Origin: Syntrophaceae bacterium UBA5619
Lineage (GTDB): Bacteria > Desulfobacterota > Syntrophia > Syntrophales > UBA5619
Reading direction: 5' to 3'
DNA length: 17,945 nucleotides
Assembly (NCBI GenBank): GCA_002424545.1
Contig: DIKL01000056.1
Coordinates: 1-17,945, forward strand
Below are positions 1-8,696 of the stretch, piece after piece. Position 1 is the first letter of the stretch. The number at the start of each line of letters is the position of its first letter. The translations under genes were made by a program, and so were the position numbers. The notes under the pieces are model-generated. The model did not search any database, was not told the DNA's origin, and saw only the letters and a program-made list of their open reading frames with translations.

Positions 1-23
1 ATATAATGTTACATGGTACTAGA

Positions 24-785
24 ATGGATCCCATCACTATCTTGTTGCTCTCTCTCCTGTCATTCCTGGCGGGATTCATCGACAGCGTTGCCGGAGGCGG
101 AGGATTGATCTTAATCCCTTCATTGCTCCTCGCCGGAATTCCACCGCAGGTAGCTCTCGGCACCAACAAGTTCGCAGCCATATTCGGAACTTCCACTGCG
201 TTGGTCAATTTCATGAAAAACGGAAAGGTGATTTGGGAAATCGCCGGTTTTGGACTGGCGTTTTCAATCATGGGTTCCGTGATCGGGACAAAAGCCATCC
301 TCTATTTTGATCAAAATACCACGGCGAAGATCATCGTGATGATGCTGCCAATCACGGTTATTGTGACATTCCTCCCCAAAAGACGGTTGAAAGAATCCAT
401 ATCCGACTTCTCAAAGAAGGATCTATACCTCTACACGCCATTGCTTTGTTCCATTGTCGGTTTCTATGACGGCTTTTTCGGGCCGGGAACCGGAACATTC
501 CTGATCTTCGGCTTCTATATATTCCTTGGACTCCACTTGATCCATGCCTCCGCCATATCAAAGGTATTCAATCTGGCATCCAATGCAGGATCCTTCGTCA
601 CCTTCGCCTTTGCGGATAAGGTTCTCTACGGTATCGGAATTCCGATCGCCATAGCCAATTTGGCCGGGGGATATTTGGGGAGTATTTTGGCCATCAAGAA
701 AGGTCAGCGCTTTATTAAGGCCTCTCTTTTGATCGTCTTCGGAATTCTCTTTATTACCCTGATACATAGAATATGGCAGAGGTAG
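24..785 (+). CDS. TauE/SafE (YfcA-like) membrane transport protein
   Basis: Polytopic inner-membrane protein of the TauE/SafE family, whose members are proposed to export sulfite, sulfonates or other organosulfur anions; the substrate here cannot be read. The family's two-fold internal repeat is visible. An N-terminal half has AGFIDSVAGGGG followed by a GTNK motif, and a second half has VGFYDGFFGPGTGT, both closely matching E. coli YfcA as I remember it. About seven to eight hydrophobic segments are visible, and the length (253 aa) is normal for the family. The start is uncertain: ATG at 24 fits the usual N-terminus, ATG at 6 adds six residues, and only five bases lie upstream, so neither a ribosome site nor an earlier start can be judged. 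G+C is near 40% in sampled lines, well below the neighbouring genes, which suggests a different history. It is convergent with the next gene. Confidence 0.85.
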   Translation: MDPITILLLSLLSFLAGFIDSVAGGGGLILIPSLLLAGIPPQVALGTNKFAAIFGTSTALVNFMKNGKVIWEIAGFGLAFSIMGSVIGTKAILYFDQNTTAKIIVMMLPITVIVTFLPKRRLKESISDFSKKDLYLYTPLLCSIVGFYDGFFGPGTGTFLIFGFYIFLGLHLIHASAISKVFNLASNAGSFVTFAFADKVLYGIGIPIAIANLAGGYLGSILAIKKGQRFIKASLLIVFGILFITLIHRIWQR

Positions 786-1015
786 ATCAGAAGCATCCCG
801 GGCGGCATCCAACCGGTCGGGAGGAGAGATCCGCCATCCCTGATCGCAATCGATCCCGCCGCTCTGTAGGGGGCCGGCATGAATGGCCCTAATCCCTGGA
901 TCAGATTCACACCGAGACAATCATTTGCTTTTGGTTGGATGCGTTCCTTCATCGGGCATCGACAGCGAGATCAACCTTTCATCCGCAAGCAGAAAAAAAC
1001 CCGGAGGATGGAGAA

Positions 1016-1555
1016 TCATCGATCTTCCTGATCGGGATCGGCGACGGGCGACAGGCTTCGTTGCCCCACGATCCGCCATGCGTTCAGCTTTTCCCCGTAG
1101 GACATCCCCGCATTGGCCGGGCTTGTGGACGGCAACCGTTGATATGGAAACGAGCGCCGCGTGAGCGATGGACGCACATATCTCCGGAAGCACTGCTCCG
1201 CCTTGGTCCCGTTGAAAAACACCCGCTTGATGTTTGGATGGCAAAGGAAAAAAGACTCGAAATCGTTCGGGATGATCGATCCCTCTTCGATATGGGAATC
1301 CAGGCTGCTGCTGCGGGTGCAGGACGCAAGCACGTCCCACAGCGCGATCCCGGACGACTTCAGAATTTGAAGCCTCTTTTCATAGGGAAGGCCGGGCTGG
1401 GCTCCGAAAAGCTCTCCCATGATCGGCCAGAAACTGTTTCGCGGATGGGCGTAGTATTGCCTTGCCGCCAGAGAGGCCTTCCCGGGCATGCTTCCCAGCA
1501 CCAGCACAACGGCGTCGGCGTTTGCAACGGGCGCAAATCCGTGGGCGCGAGACAT
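1016..1555 (-). CDS. DNA-deoxyinosine (hypoxanthine) glycosylase, UDG superfamily family 6
   Basis: Base-excision repair enzyme that removes hypoxanthine, the product of adenine deamination, from DNA. The N-terminal family signature is clear: VLGSMPGKASL followed by YYAHPRNSFWPIMGELFG. The Asn of the HPRN segment corresponds, as I recall, to the residue important in the Methanosarcina enzyme. The C-terminal DNA-binding loop motif LPSTSPANA and a following KLNAWR are also typical of this branch. The 179-aa length fits the family. I chose ATG at 1555 because GGAG lies five bases upstream and the protein then starts, as relatives do, about 18 residues before the LGSMPG motif; an in-frame TTG at 1621 would add 22 residues of non-conserved sequence. 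It follows atpK on the same strand after a 202-bp gap, so it is probably a separate unit. Housekeeping repair function; no membrane segment or odd residue seen. Confidence 0.85.
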   Translation of the reverse strand: MSRAHGFAPVANADAVVLVLGSMPGKASLAARQYYAHPRNSFWPIMGELFGAQPGLPYEKRLQILKSSGIALWDVLASCTRSSSLDSHIEEGSIIPNDFESFFLCHPNIKRVFFNGTKAEQCFRRYVRPSLTRRSFPYQRLPSTSPANAGMSYGEKLNAWRIVGQRSLSPVADPDQEDR

Positions 1556-1757
1556 CCCTTCTCCATAGGAGCGTTGCGGCGTTGCCGCGTGTTCAGAATC
1601 CGCTTCCCCCCTGTTTTTCAACCGATCCGGGATGGCGCCAGGTCATCCGTGGAGAATCATGCTCCTGAACGAAGGCACCGGCGGAACCGCCGTGTCCGGA
1701 CGGGACGGCCGGGCATCGTCATAATTCTTCTCGACATGCCAGGGCAGGGTTCGGATT

Positions 1758-2282
1758 CTACTTCATGATGAAGGTCATGACCAAAGCGAAGACGGCGTAG
1801 GTCTCCGGCATGGCCCCGGAGACGAGAGCGTTGGCCAGCGTGTTCCGGCCCTCCAGAATGCTCTTGATTCCCGCCGCGCAGACGATCCCCTGATACCAGG
1901 CGCTGAAGAACATGGCCAGCCCCGCGGTGGCCGCCCGGCCGGCGACGGTATAGGGATCGGTCGCAAAGGCGTCCATGTTCGTGAAGAAGACGACGATGCC
2001 GTAGATGCCCTGGGTGGACGGCATCAAGGCCACGGCGATGTTCTTGTAGAAGTTCTCTTCCCCGCCGCCCAACAGCGATTGGAAGCCGACGGAGAGGCCG
2101 AGGGCGGAGCCGGCCAGGGCCAAGGAAAGGCTCAGGCCCATGACGATCTTCGCGACAAGCGGTCCCCAGTCCTTCGGGGCTTCGGCCGCCGCCTGCGCCA
2201 GGGCGGGCGAGAGATACTCCGCCAGAGCGGCGACAGCCAGGGTCCCCAGAAAGATCATCCCCATTCTTCTCGTTGCATCCAT
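1758..2282 (-). CDS. atpK: V-type ATP synthase subunit K (proteolipid ring)
   Basis: Membrane rotor-ring subunit of the V-type ATPase. The 174-aa protein has an N-terminal hydrophobic stretch ending in ALAQA-A (about residues 9-31), which could be a cleaved signal or an extra helix. It then has four transmembrane helices as two hairpins, at about 42-71, 81-103, 117-142 and 150-173. The first hairpin carries PSTQG (T90, Q91) in place of a carboxylate, the third helix has Q131 and the fourth has E160 in PETYA. These correspond to T64, Q65, Q110 and E139, the Na+ ligands of Enterococcus hirae NtpK, so the ring is probably Na+-binding with one carboxylate per four helices. ATG at 2282 is preceded by AAGGGG at good spacing and lies four bases after the atpI stop; an in-frame upstream start at 2357 would run back into atpI. 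It is the last gene of the operon. No convincing terminator follows. Confidence 0.93.
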   Translation of the reverse strand: MDATRRMGMIFLGTLAVAALAEYLSPALAQAAAEAPKDWGPLVAKIVMGLSLSLALAGSALGLSVGFQSLLGGGEENFYKNIAVALMPSTQGIYGIVVFFTNMDAFATDPYTVAGRAATAGLAMFFSAWYQGIVCAAGIKSILEGRNTLANALVSGAMPETYAVFALVMTFIMK

Positions 2283-2286
2283 AACG

Positions 2287-4107
2287 CTAACCCCTTTCGA
2301 TTTTAAATGGTTGATAATCCGTGCCGCCCCCCCGGTAGAAGTTTTTGAACGCCTCAACGAAGTGGAGGCGGGCGGAATGAACGGTACTCCCCAGCAGGGA
2401 GAGGAGCAGATTGAAGGTGTGCCCCAGAATGATCACCAGAAGGCCGAAGAAGGAGCCCAGGTAGGGTCCCGCGGCCTGGTAGATCATCCCCGCCAATTGG
2501 TTCATCACCGCCGCGATGGCGCTGGTGGCGATCCCCAGACCGAACAGGCGGGCGTAAGAAAGCAGGTCTCCGATCAGGCTGGTCAATCCATAGACGCTCC
2601 AGAGACCGATCCCCAGCCGAACGCCCCATTTCCGGTGTTCCGAGGAAAACAGCAACGTGATCAGAATGCCCGCGGACAGAAAGGCGATCCCCCCGTAATA
2701 GAGGGGCAGGTTCAGGGCCGCTTCGGGGGCGGCAAACCAGACGTTCCGGCAGACCAGAAGCACGCCGCCCCAGAGGACGGCCATGAGACCCAGCTTCTGC
2801 AAACCCGCGCGCCAGGTGGGGGCCTGGATGGCGCCCAGGATATAGGCGATGGAGAGCTGCAACACCCCCAATCCCAGGGCCAGATAGAAGAAGATCATCG
2901 GATTGCCGACGCCGACGGCCACGTCGATGAGGATCCACTCGCGGTTTTCGAAGTTGTATCCGAAGATCGACCCCGTCAGCAAACCGACGGCCATCGTCGC
3001 CAGGGCGAAGGCCTGGCACAGCTTCATCACCAGAGGCAGGCCTTCGATCTTCGGCCCCAGCTTCTTTTCCAGCCAGAGCGACAGCAGCAGGAAAACAAGC
3101 CCGTAGCCGGCATCGCTCAGACAGATGCCGAAAAAGAGGATCATGAACGGGGCGAAGAAATAGGAGGGATCCCACTCCCGATAATTGGGAATGCCGTAGA
3201 GTTTCAGCAGCGGTTCGATCCGCCGGATAAACCAGTTGTTTTTCAGCAACACCGGCGGCTCCTCCTCGGGCAGCGGCTCGCGGACCTCGACCTGGAGCGG
3301 GAATATCTGCGACTTGATCTGCCCGATCAGCTCTTCCACCCGGTCGGCGGGCGCCCAGCCCTGGAGGCCGAAGAGATATTCCTCGGCATGGAGGGTCCCC
3401 ATGGTTTCCCGGTAACGGGCCTCGTTGAGGGCGCCCGTCACCTGCGCCTTCAGTGCGTCGGCCCGCAGCGCAATGCCGGCCAAGGTCGCAGCGAGGGTCT
3501 TGATCTCCTCATTGAGACGCCCGATTTCCCGGCGGACATCGGTCAGAGGCTTCTCCGGGATGGGCAGCGGCGATGCGCCGGCCATGTCGACGGGCGAGCC
3601 CATCGCGATGGTGTAGAACAGAAGCCCCTGCGTCTCGGAGACCACTTCGGCAAAGACGTTTTCCGGAACGATCAGGTCCGCCGCCTTCTTGCGTTCCATC
3701 CGCCAGCGGCGGACATAAACGCCCCGCTCCTCGAGAAGCCGGAGCCGCTCCGGCTCGAAATCCCCCCAGGGGGCCAGGTCTTCCTCCAGACGCTCCAGGA
3801 CCTGTTTCCGGGTCTTCAGTTCCTGCAGGTCGTTGAGGATCCGCTCCGCCCTCTCGGCCAGATCCCCGTCCGCACAATCAACGGGGAGACTTTCCTTGAG
3901 GGTGCGGTAACGGCCGACCGCCTGCTCGATCTGTCCGAGCCGCCGAAGGCGCAACAGCGCCGCCGAAGCCTGCTTTTCATGATCGCCGGCCAGCGGAACG
4001 ACGGGCTCCGGATGGATCACGCCGGCACCTTGCAGAAACCGCATCGTCTCATCCCGGTGGGCGGAAGCGCCCACCATGAAGATCCGCATCATTTTTGCAA
4101 TCGCCAA
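2287..4107 (-). CDS. atpI: V-type ATP synthase subunit I (a-subunit, stator)
   Basis: Membrane stator subunit that forms the ion half-channels against the K ring. The 606-aa product has a soluble N-terminal arm with coiled-coil stretches (to about residue 310) and a membrane domain of about eight helices from about 315 to 590. Conserved C-terminal motifs are SYARLFGLG (Arg near 520, the expected essential arginine facing the ring carboxylate) and VHSARLHFVE (Arg near 580). The start is a TTG at 4107: GGAGG lies eight bases upstream and the protein then begins MAIAKMMRIFMVG, very like the MAIVKMKK start common in this family. ATG at 4092 is the alternative and lacks a well-placed ribosome site. 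The open frame continues upstream without a stop, but that part is antisense-like sequence overlapping atpD. It sits 62 bp after atpD and four bases before atpK. Confidence 0.93.
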   Translation of the reverse strand: MAIAKMMRIFMVGASAHRDETMRFLQGAGVIHPEPVVPLAGDHEKQASAALLRLRRLGQIEQAVGRYRTLKESLPVDCADGDLAERAERILNDLQELKTRKQVLERLEEDLAPWGDFEPERLRLLEERGVYVRRWRMERKKAADLIVPENVFAEVVSETQGLLFYTIAMGSPVDMAGASPLPIPEKPLTDVRREIGRLNEEIKTLAATLAGIALRADALKAQVTGALNEARYRETMGTLHAEEYLFGLQGWAPADRVEELIGQIKSQIFPLQVEVREPLPEEEPPVLLKNNWFIRRIEPLLKLYGIPNYREWDPSYFFAPFMILFFGICLSDAGYGLVFLLLSLWLEKKLGPKIEGLPLVMKLCQAFALATMAVGLLTGSIFGYNFENREWILIDVAVGVGNPMIFFYLALGLGVLQLSIAYILGAIQAPTWRAGLQKLGLMAVLWGGVLLVCRNVWFAAPEAALNLPLYYGGIAFLSAGILITLLFSSEHRKWGVRLGIGLWSVYGLTSLIGDLLSYARLFGLGIATSAIAAVMNQLAGMIYQAAGPYLGSFFGLLVIILGHTFNLLLSLLGSTVHSARLHFVEAFKNFYRGGGTDYQPFKIERG

Positions 4108-4169
4108 GACCAAGACCTCCTTTGCGCCGGCTCCCCGCGGTTCGGAATTTTTCCGTCCCGCTTCATCTT

Positions 4170-4769
4170 TTATTCTCCCGCGGACAAACGCTTGGCCGCC
4201 TTGGCCACGCCGACGGCGGCGGCCTGCTGATCCTGCAGATAGACGGCGATTTTCCGCAGCGCTTCCCGGCAGTCGGGGATCAACCGCTGCTCGTAGAGAT
4301 TGATCCGCTGGCTCGTTTTGCGGAAGCCGTCGGAAAGGATTCGTTCCTGTTCCTCCAAAATCCGGATCTCCTCGCGCAACTCGATCGCCTCGCGCATTCG
4401 GGCCAAGACCGTCTCGAAGCTGTAGGCCGTGGCAAAGACGCTGTAGTCCGGATCGGCAAAAACCACGGACTCGAAATGGGGAATCTTCAGTCCCGCGACG
4501 TTGTGCAGGGAAAACCCAACCTTTTCGATCGCGAGGAAATACCGCATCAACGGCTCCAGATCCCAAACCAGGGCGGACCACTGGGCCATCGCCGTCAGCA
4601 GCGCACTGAGCGCCTCCCGCCGCCTCTGGATATCCTTCCGGACGACACCGAGCTGCAGAAGAAACTGCTGTTTGCGGGCCTCCAGGGCCGGAAGGAAGCG
4701 TCGATAGAGCGCCAGCTTCTGCTTCTGCTCCCGGAGGGAGACCTTATTGAGTTTGATTCGTTCCGCCAT
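4170..4769 (-). CDS. atpD: V-type ATP synthase subunit D (central stalk)
   Basis: Central rotor-shaft subunit that connects the A3B3 head to the membrane ring. The 199-aa protein starts MAERIKLNKVSLREQ and is almost entirely helical, with long charged N- and C-terminal helices (about 10-75 and 120-195) and a short central region, as expected for the antiparallel coiled-coil shaft. Its length is normal. ATG at 4769 has a GGTGAG-type ribosome site eight bases upstream. That site lies just beyond a degenerate second copy of the atpB 3' end, which separates this gene from atpB by 68 bp. Subunit F, the usual partner of D in the stalk, is not encoded next to it, as in chlamydial and borrelial operons. 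Confidence 0.93.
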   Translation of the reverse strand: MAERIKLNKVSLREQKQKLALYRRFLPALEARKQQFLLQLGVVRKDIQRRREALSALLTAMAQWSALVWDLEPLMRYFLAIEKVGFSLHNVAGLKIPHFESVVFADPDYSVFATAYSFETVLARMREAIELREEIRILEEQERILSDGFRKTSQRINLYEQRLIPDCREALRKIAVYLQDQQAAAVGVAKAAKRLSAGE

Positions 4770-4795
4770 CGGCGCAGCTCACCGTCATGTTCTCT

Positions 4796-4940
4796 TTAGG
4801 CCAATATCCGTCGATGAACGCCTGTTTGATCCCCGCCTCATCCGGCGGGAAACGCAACGCAGCCCGCTCCCTGCCCTTCCTTGGGCCAATGCTTGTCGAT
4901 GAATTCCTGCTTGATTCCCACCTCATCCGGCCGGAAGCAC
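4796..4940 (-). repeat. Degenerate tandem duplication of the atpB 3' end
   Basis: Two direct copies of about 60 bp lie 85 bp apart: 4881-4940 inside the atpB reading frame and 4796-4855 mostly after its stop. Comparing 51 aligned bases from CCAAT onward I count 41 matches (about 80%). The distal copy is read in the +1 frame relative to atpB, because 85 is not a multiple of three. There it encodes [20 protein letters not shown], against [20 protein letters not shown] at the real C-terminus (14 of 20 identical). The distal copy has no start of its own and its frame closes inside atpD, so it is a remnant and not a gene. It could be an old slippage duplication or a fragment from a paralogous atpB. 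Confidence 0.8.
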
Positions 4941-6175
4941 TCCGCAAGCGTCATCCAGCCGAGATCGAGGGCGTCGTTGAGTCCCCTGTCCACATTCAGG
5001 TCCATGAACCGGTCGTAGAAGAGTTTCCCGTAGCGCAGGAACCGGTCGTCCTCTTCCGTCTTGTCGAACCCCATCGCCAGTTTCTGCTCCACTTCGCGGC
5101 TCTTGGCGAAGAGCCGGATCATGCTGTTCATGATGTATCCGTGATCGGCACGGGTCACCTTGCCGATGACCAGTTGCTTGAGGCGGGAGAGAGAACCGAA
5201 AGGTTCGATGACCCCCTTGCGGAGGTAGAACTGCCCTTCGGTGATGTAGCCCGTGTTGTCGGGCACCGGATGCGTGACGTCGTCCCCCGGCATGCTGGTC
5301 ACGGCCAGGATCGTGATGCTTCCCGCCCCCTCGAAATCCACCGCCTTTTCGTACCGGGAAGCCAGGTCGCTGTAAAGCGATCCTGGATAGCCCAGGTTGG
5401 AGGGAACCTGATCCATCGAGATGGCGATCTCCTTGAGCGCGTCGGCGAAGGCCGTCATGTCGGTCAGCAGCACCAGCACCCGCTTCCCCTGGACGCCGAA
5501 CTGCTCGGCCACGGCCAGCGCCATGTCGGGAACGAGCAGTCGTTCCACCACGGGATCGGAGGCCGTGTGAACGAACATGATCGAACGGGAGATCACCCCC
5601 GCCTCCTCGAAGGAGTTCCTGAATTTCAGGTATTCGTCGTACTTGAGCCCGATGCCCCCCAGGATGACCACGTCCGCATCGGCGTGCATGCCGATCCGGG
5701 CCAGGAGCTCGTTGTAGGGTTCGCCGGCGGCGGCGAAGATGGGCAATTTCTGGCTCTCGACCAGCGGATTGAAGACGTCCACCATCGGAACGCGGGTCTC
5801 GATGAAGCCGCGGGGGATGATCCGCCGGACCGGGTTGACCGAAGGCCCCCCGATGTCGATCCGGGGCAGGGCCGTCAGCTCGGGGCCGTTGTCGATCGGC
5901 TCCCCCGAACCGTTGAAGATCCTCCCCAGGAGGGCTTCCCCGAAAACCACCCGCATCGGATGTCCCAGGAACCGCACCTGGTCGCCCGTCGATACCCCGC
6001 GTGAACCGGCGAAGACCTGGAGAAAGACATCGTGATCCTTGAGGCGGATGACCTGGGCCAGGGAAACCCCATGCCGGCTCTTCACCTCCGCCAGCTCTCC
6101 ATACGTGATCCCGGTTGCCGGCACCGTGATGATATCGCCCTGGATTCTGATGATGTGCGAGTGTTCTACAATCAT
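4838..6175 (-). CDS. atpB: V-type ATP synthase subunit B (regulatory, non-catalytic)
   Basis: Non-catalytic nucleotide-binding-fold subunit that alternates with A in the hexameric head. The 445-aa product has the N-terminal beta-barrel (about 1-70), a [11 protein letters not shown] segment, then [28 protein letters not shown] leading into [11 protein letters not shown] where a Walker A motif would be (degenerate, as normal for B). Later segments include [15 protein letters not shown] and [17 protein letters not shown], both hallmark B sequences. ATG at 6175 overlaps the atpA stop as ATGA, with AAGGAG ten bases upstream; a TTG at 6181 is possible but too close to that site. The normal-looking C-terminal helix is followed by a short tail, [12 protein letters not shown], created where the frame runs into the duplicated copy of its own 3' end. 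Confidence 0.94.
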   Translation of the reverse strand: MIVEHSHIIRIQGDIITVPATGITYGELAEVKSRHGVSLAQVIRLKDHDVFLQVFAGSRGVSTGDQVRFLGHPMRVVFGEALLGRIFNGSGEPIDNGPELTALPRIDIGGPSVNPVRRIIPRGFIETRVPMVDVFNPLVESQKLPIFAAAGEPYNELLARIGMHADADVVILGGIGLKYDEYLKFRNSFEEAGVISRSIMFVHTASDPVVERLLVPDMALAVAEQFGVQGKRVLVLLTDMTAFADALKEIAISMDQVPSNLGYPGSLYSDLASRYEKAVDFEGAGSITILAVTSMPGDDVTHPVPDNTGYITEGQFYLRKGVIEPFGSLSRLKQLVIGKVTRADHGYIMNSMIRLFAKSREVEQKLAMGFDKTEEDDRFLRYGKLFYDRFMDLNVDRGLNDALDLGWMTLAECFRPDEVGIKQEFIDKHWPKEGQGAGCVAFPAG

Positions 6176-7965
6176 GAGCAAATCACTCCTTTCCCCGCCA
6201 GGACGGCCTCGATTTCGCCCCGGTACTTCTGATAGGTCTCGCCCTGATAGGGACAGTATTTCATCTGGAAGAAGCTGTTGTGGAGCGCCGCCATGCTCCG
6301 GCGGGCCGCCTCCTTGGTTTCAAAGGCAAAGGGATGTCTCACGATGTCCATCAGAAGCAGAAAATCCGTCACCTGGCGTTCCCGGGAGGTGGCACGGTCG
6401 ACGATATCGAAGGAATCCTGCTGCAGGCAGACGGCATCGACGATCTCCGACTTCAGATAGGTCACCAGGTCGTTCACGCTGATCCCCTCTTCGCCGACGA
6501 CGAGCATCATCTGATGCACTTCGCTGCCCGCATACAGCAGACGGTGAACCTCCTCGACCAGCTCCACCCACCCCTCGCGGCGCTCCTCCAGGGACTCCTT
6601 CATTTGCCGGAGGTAGAGACTCCAGGAAATGAGAGGATCGATGGCCGGATAACGCCGCTGGTCGGAGCGGGAGCGGGAGAGGCCGTAGAATGCGCCGACG
6701 ACTTTCAGCGTGTTCTGCGTCACCGGCTCTTCGAAGTTTCCGCCGGCGGGGGAGACGGTGCCGATCAAGGTCAACGACCCGGTGTTCCCGTCATGGAGCC
6801 GAACCAGCCCCGCCCGTTCGTATACCGCGGCAATCCGGCTTTCCAGATAAGCGGGGAAGGCCTCCTCGCCGGGGATCTCCTCGAGACGCGCCGAGGATTC
6901 GCGAAGCGCCTGGGCCCAGCGGGAGGTGCTGTCGGCCAGCAGCAGAACCTTGAGACCCAGTGAACGGTAATATTCGCCGATCGAGACCCCCGTATAGATG
7001 GAGGCCTCGCGGGCCGCAACGGGCATGGAGGAGGTGTTGCAGATGATGACCGTCCTGTTCATCAGGGATTCTCCCGTCTTGGGGTCTTCCAGCTCCGGGA
7101 ACTCGCGGATGGTCTCCACGACCTCGCCCGCCCGCTCGCCGCAGGCCACGATGATCACCACGTCCGCCTCGGCGTATCGGGAGATGATCTGCTGGAGGAC
7201 GGTCTTGCCGGCGCCGAAGGGACCGGGGATGCAGGCGGTCCCTCCCTCGGCCAGCGGGAAGAAGATGTCGATGAGACGGCACTGCGTCAGGAGCTGGCGG
7301 TTGGGCAGCATACGCTCCGCGTACGCCCGGACCGGCATCTTCACGGGCCACTCCTGCTTCAGCGTCACCTGCTCCTCCTTCCCCAGCAGGAAGGAATAGT
7401 CCGACGTGTTCTTCAAGGTGGCGATCGGATCGCTCACCCGATAAAGACCCTCTGGTTTGATTTCGATGACCTCCCAGGTACCCTGGAGCCGGAGCGGCGC
7501 GATGATGTGATGCTGGAAGATCCCCTCCGGCACGCTGCCCAGGTGCTGTCCCGCTTTGACCACGCTGCCCAGGACCACGGCGGGTGTAAACTGCCACTGT
7601 TTCTCCTCGTCGAGCGGCTTGAGATACTGGCCCCGCTTGAGGAAGAAACCCTGGGCATTCTCCAGTTGTTTCAGCGGATTCTGGAGACCGTCATAGATCA
7701 TCCCCAGAATGCCGGGTCCCAATGTGACCGAGAGGAGTTCCCCGGAGAAATCCACCTCATCGCCCACCACCATGCCGGTCGTGCTCTCGAAAACCTGCAT
7801 ATCGATCTGCCGGCCGCGAACCCGGATCACCTCCGCCTTGAGCGGCACCCCCTGACAGTTGACGTACGCCACCTCGTTCTGAAGGACCTCCCGACCCTGC
7901 TCCACCTCGCAGGTCGCCAGGGGACCGTTCACCGCGATAATGCGACCCTTGGAATGACCACCCAC
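6172..7965 (-). CDS. atpA: V-type ATP synthase subunit A (catalytic)
   Basis: Catalytic ATP-hydrolysing/synthesising subunit. The 597-aa protein shows the N-terminal barrel with [13 protein letters not shown], the A-specific bulge insertion (about 110-190) and Walker A GPFGAGKT at about 248-255. It also has GERAGEV with the catalytic glutamate near 277, and Walker [17 protein letters not shown] near 341-356. The length is typical. I chose GTG at 7965: GGAGG lies six bases upstream, whereas the in-frame TTG at 7971 directly abuts that GGAGG and is an unlikely start. With GTG, the start lies two bases downstream of the preceding gene's stop, and the 3' end overlaps atpB by four bases, so translation is probably coupled along the operon. 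Confidence 0.95.
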   Translation of the reverse strand: MGGHSKGRIIAVNGPLATCEVEQGREVLQNEVAYVNCQGVPLKAEVIRVRGRQIDMQVFESTTGMVVGDEVDFSGELLSVTLGPGILGMIYDGLQNPLKQLENAQGFFLKRGQYLKPLDEEKQWQFTPAVVLGSVVKAGQHLGSVPEGIFQHHIIAPLRLQGTWEVIEIKPEGLYRVSDPIATLKNTSDYSFLLGKEEQVTLKQEWPVKMPVRAYAERMLPNRQLLTQCRLIDIFFPLAEGGTACIPGPFGAGKTVLQQIISRYAEADVVIIVACGERAGEVVETIREFPELEDPKTGESLMNRTVIICNTSSMPVAAREASIYTGVSIGEYYRSLGLKVLLLADSTSRWAQALRESSARLEEIPGEEAFPAYLESRIAAVYERAGLVRLHDGNTGSLTLIGTVSPAGGNFEEPVTQNTLKVVGAFYGLSRSRSDQRRYPAIDPLISWSLYLRQMKESLEERREGWVELVEEVHRLLYAGSEVHQMMLVVGEEGISVNDLVTYLKSEIVDAVCLQQDSFDIVDRATSRERQVTDFLLLMDIVRHPFAFETKEAARRSMAALHNSFFQMKYCPYQGETYQKYRGEIEAVLAGKGVICS

Positions 7966-7967
7966 GT

Positions 7968-8690
7968 TCAACCTCCGCCGTATAAAAAGTTGTTCATGTC
8001 ATAGGGCTCCCGCATCCTCTCCCAGCGCCCGTAGATGATGGCGCGGGACACATAAGCCAGCACGACGTCGAGAGAAAAGGGATCGTACCCCTGGCAATGA
8101 TAGATCTGTTTCAAACGTTCGCCGTCGAGAAAGCGCTCCGCGGCAAGGGGATTCTTTTGCCCCTCGAGCTGGGAAAGCAGGGATGTGAAATCAAAACTCC
8201 GCACCCCGGGCAGAACGGCGCGCTCCTCCGCATTCTCCCCGGTCTCTCGGAAACGCATCGCCGCCAAGCGGTTGCGGAGCTCGATCTCCCACGGGATATA
8301 ATCCAGCAGATAGCGGCAGCCCGCCGTTCCGGCCTTGTTGAGGATCGCCTTGTAACAGAGTTCCCAGAGCCGGTCGTAAACATAGGCGCTTCGAACCCCC
8401 CGCTCCTTCTCCTCCAGGAATTGCCGAATGAAGTCCGGAAGGTTCCGCCCGGCCTCCAGATCTTCCCGGCTCATCGTTCCGCCTTCCCAAAAAACATCCC
8501 GGCCCTGTTCGAAGTTTTCGAAGTTGGCCGCGTCGATCACGGAAAGGTGGCCCTTGAGAAGAGGGTCGTCGTTGGAATCGATATTGCGTTGGATGATGCG
8601 GGAGAGTTCGGGAAAAGAAAGGGGAAGTTTTTCACCCAGCGTGAATGGCAGGGGCGGCAAGAGGGATGTGAGGAAATAGTAAGCCCCCAT
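7968..8690 (-). CDS. DUF2764 family V-ATPase operon protein (subunit C position)
   Basis: A 240-aa, mostly helical soluble protein opening with MGAYYFLTSLLPPLPF and an LPLSFPEL segment, the signature of DUF2764. This family is found between atpE and atpA in V-ATPase operons of chlamydiae, spirochaetes and some deltaproteobacteria, where no AC39/subunit C gene is present. From this position it is inferred to take part in the enzyme, perhaps in the place of subunit C as the socket between central stalk and ring, but I see no sequence motif proving it. ATG at 8690 is six bases after the atpE stop, with AAGGAG about twelve bases upstream. It is followed directly by atpA. No transmembrane segment or catalytic motif is apparent. 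Confidence 0.85.
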   Translation of the reverse strand: MGAYYFLTSLLPPLPFTLGEKLPLSFPELSRIIQRNIDSNDDPLLKGHLSVIDAANFENFEQGRDVFWEGGTMSREDLEAGRNLPDFIRQFLEEKERGVRSAYVYDRLWELCYKAILNKAGTAGCRYLLDYIPWEIELRNRLAAMRFRETGENAEERAVLPGVRSFDFTSLLSQLEGQKNPLAAERFLDGERLKQIYHCQGYDPFSLDVVLAYVSRAIIYGRWERMREPYDMNNFLYGGG

Positions 8691-8696
8691 CGTCCG

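Noticed and set aside
990..1015. T-run (993-999, minus strand) after the glycosylase gene as a terminator
   Set aside because: No stable G+C-rich stem lies directly before the T-run; only a weak imperfect hairpin at a distance.
1679..1692. CGGCGG-AA-CCGCCG inverted repeat downstream of atpK as an operon terminator
   Set aside because: The loop is too short, the stem is only five to six pairs and no T-run follows on the minus strand.
883..1768. Plus-strand open frames across 883-1768 as genes
   Set aside because: They lie opposite the glycosylase gene or in the gene-free spacers and show no family features.
2140..4230. A 696-codon open frame on the plus strand opposite atpK and atpI
   Set aside because: It is antisense to well-supported V-ATPase genes, has a Gln/Arg/Pro/His-rich composition typical of the complement of G+C-rich codons, and shows no family motif.
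4744..4947. A 67-codon minus-strand frame reading through the duplicated AtpB tail as a possible small gene
   Set aside because: The part upstream of the duplicated segment is out-of-frame atpB sequence, there is no independent start or ribosome site, and it ends inside atpD; it is better explained as a duplication remnant.
4787..6004. A 405-codon open frame on the plus strand opposite atpB
   Set aside because: Antisense to a clear AtpB coding sequence, His/Gly/Val/Asp-rich shadow composition, no ribosome site or motif.
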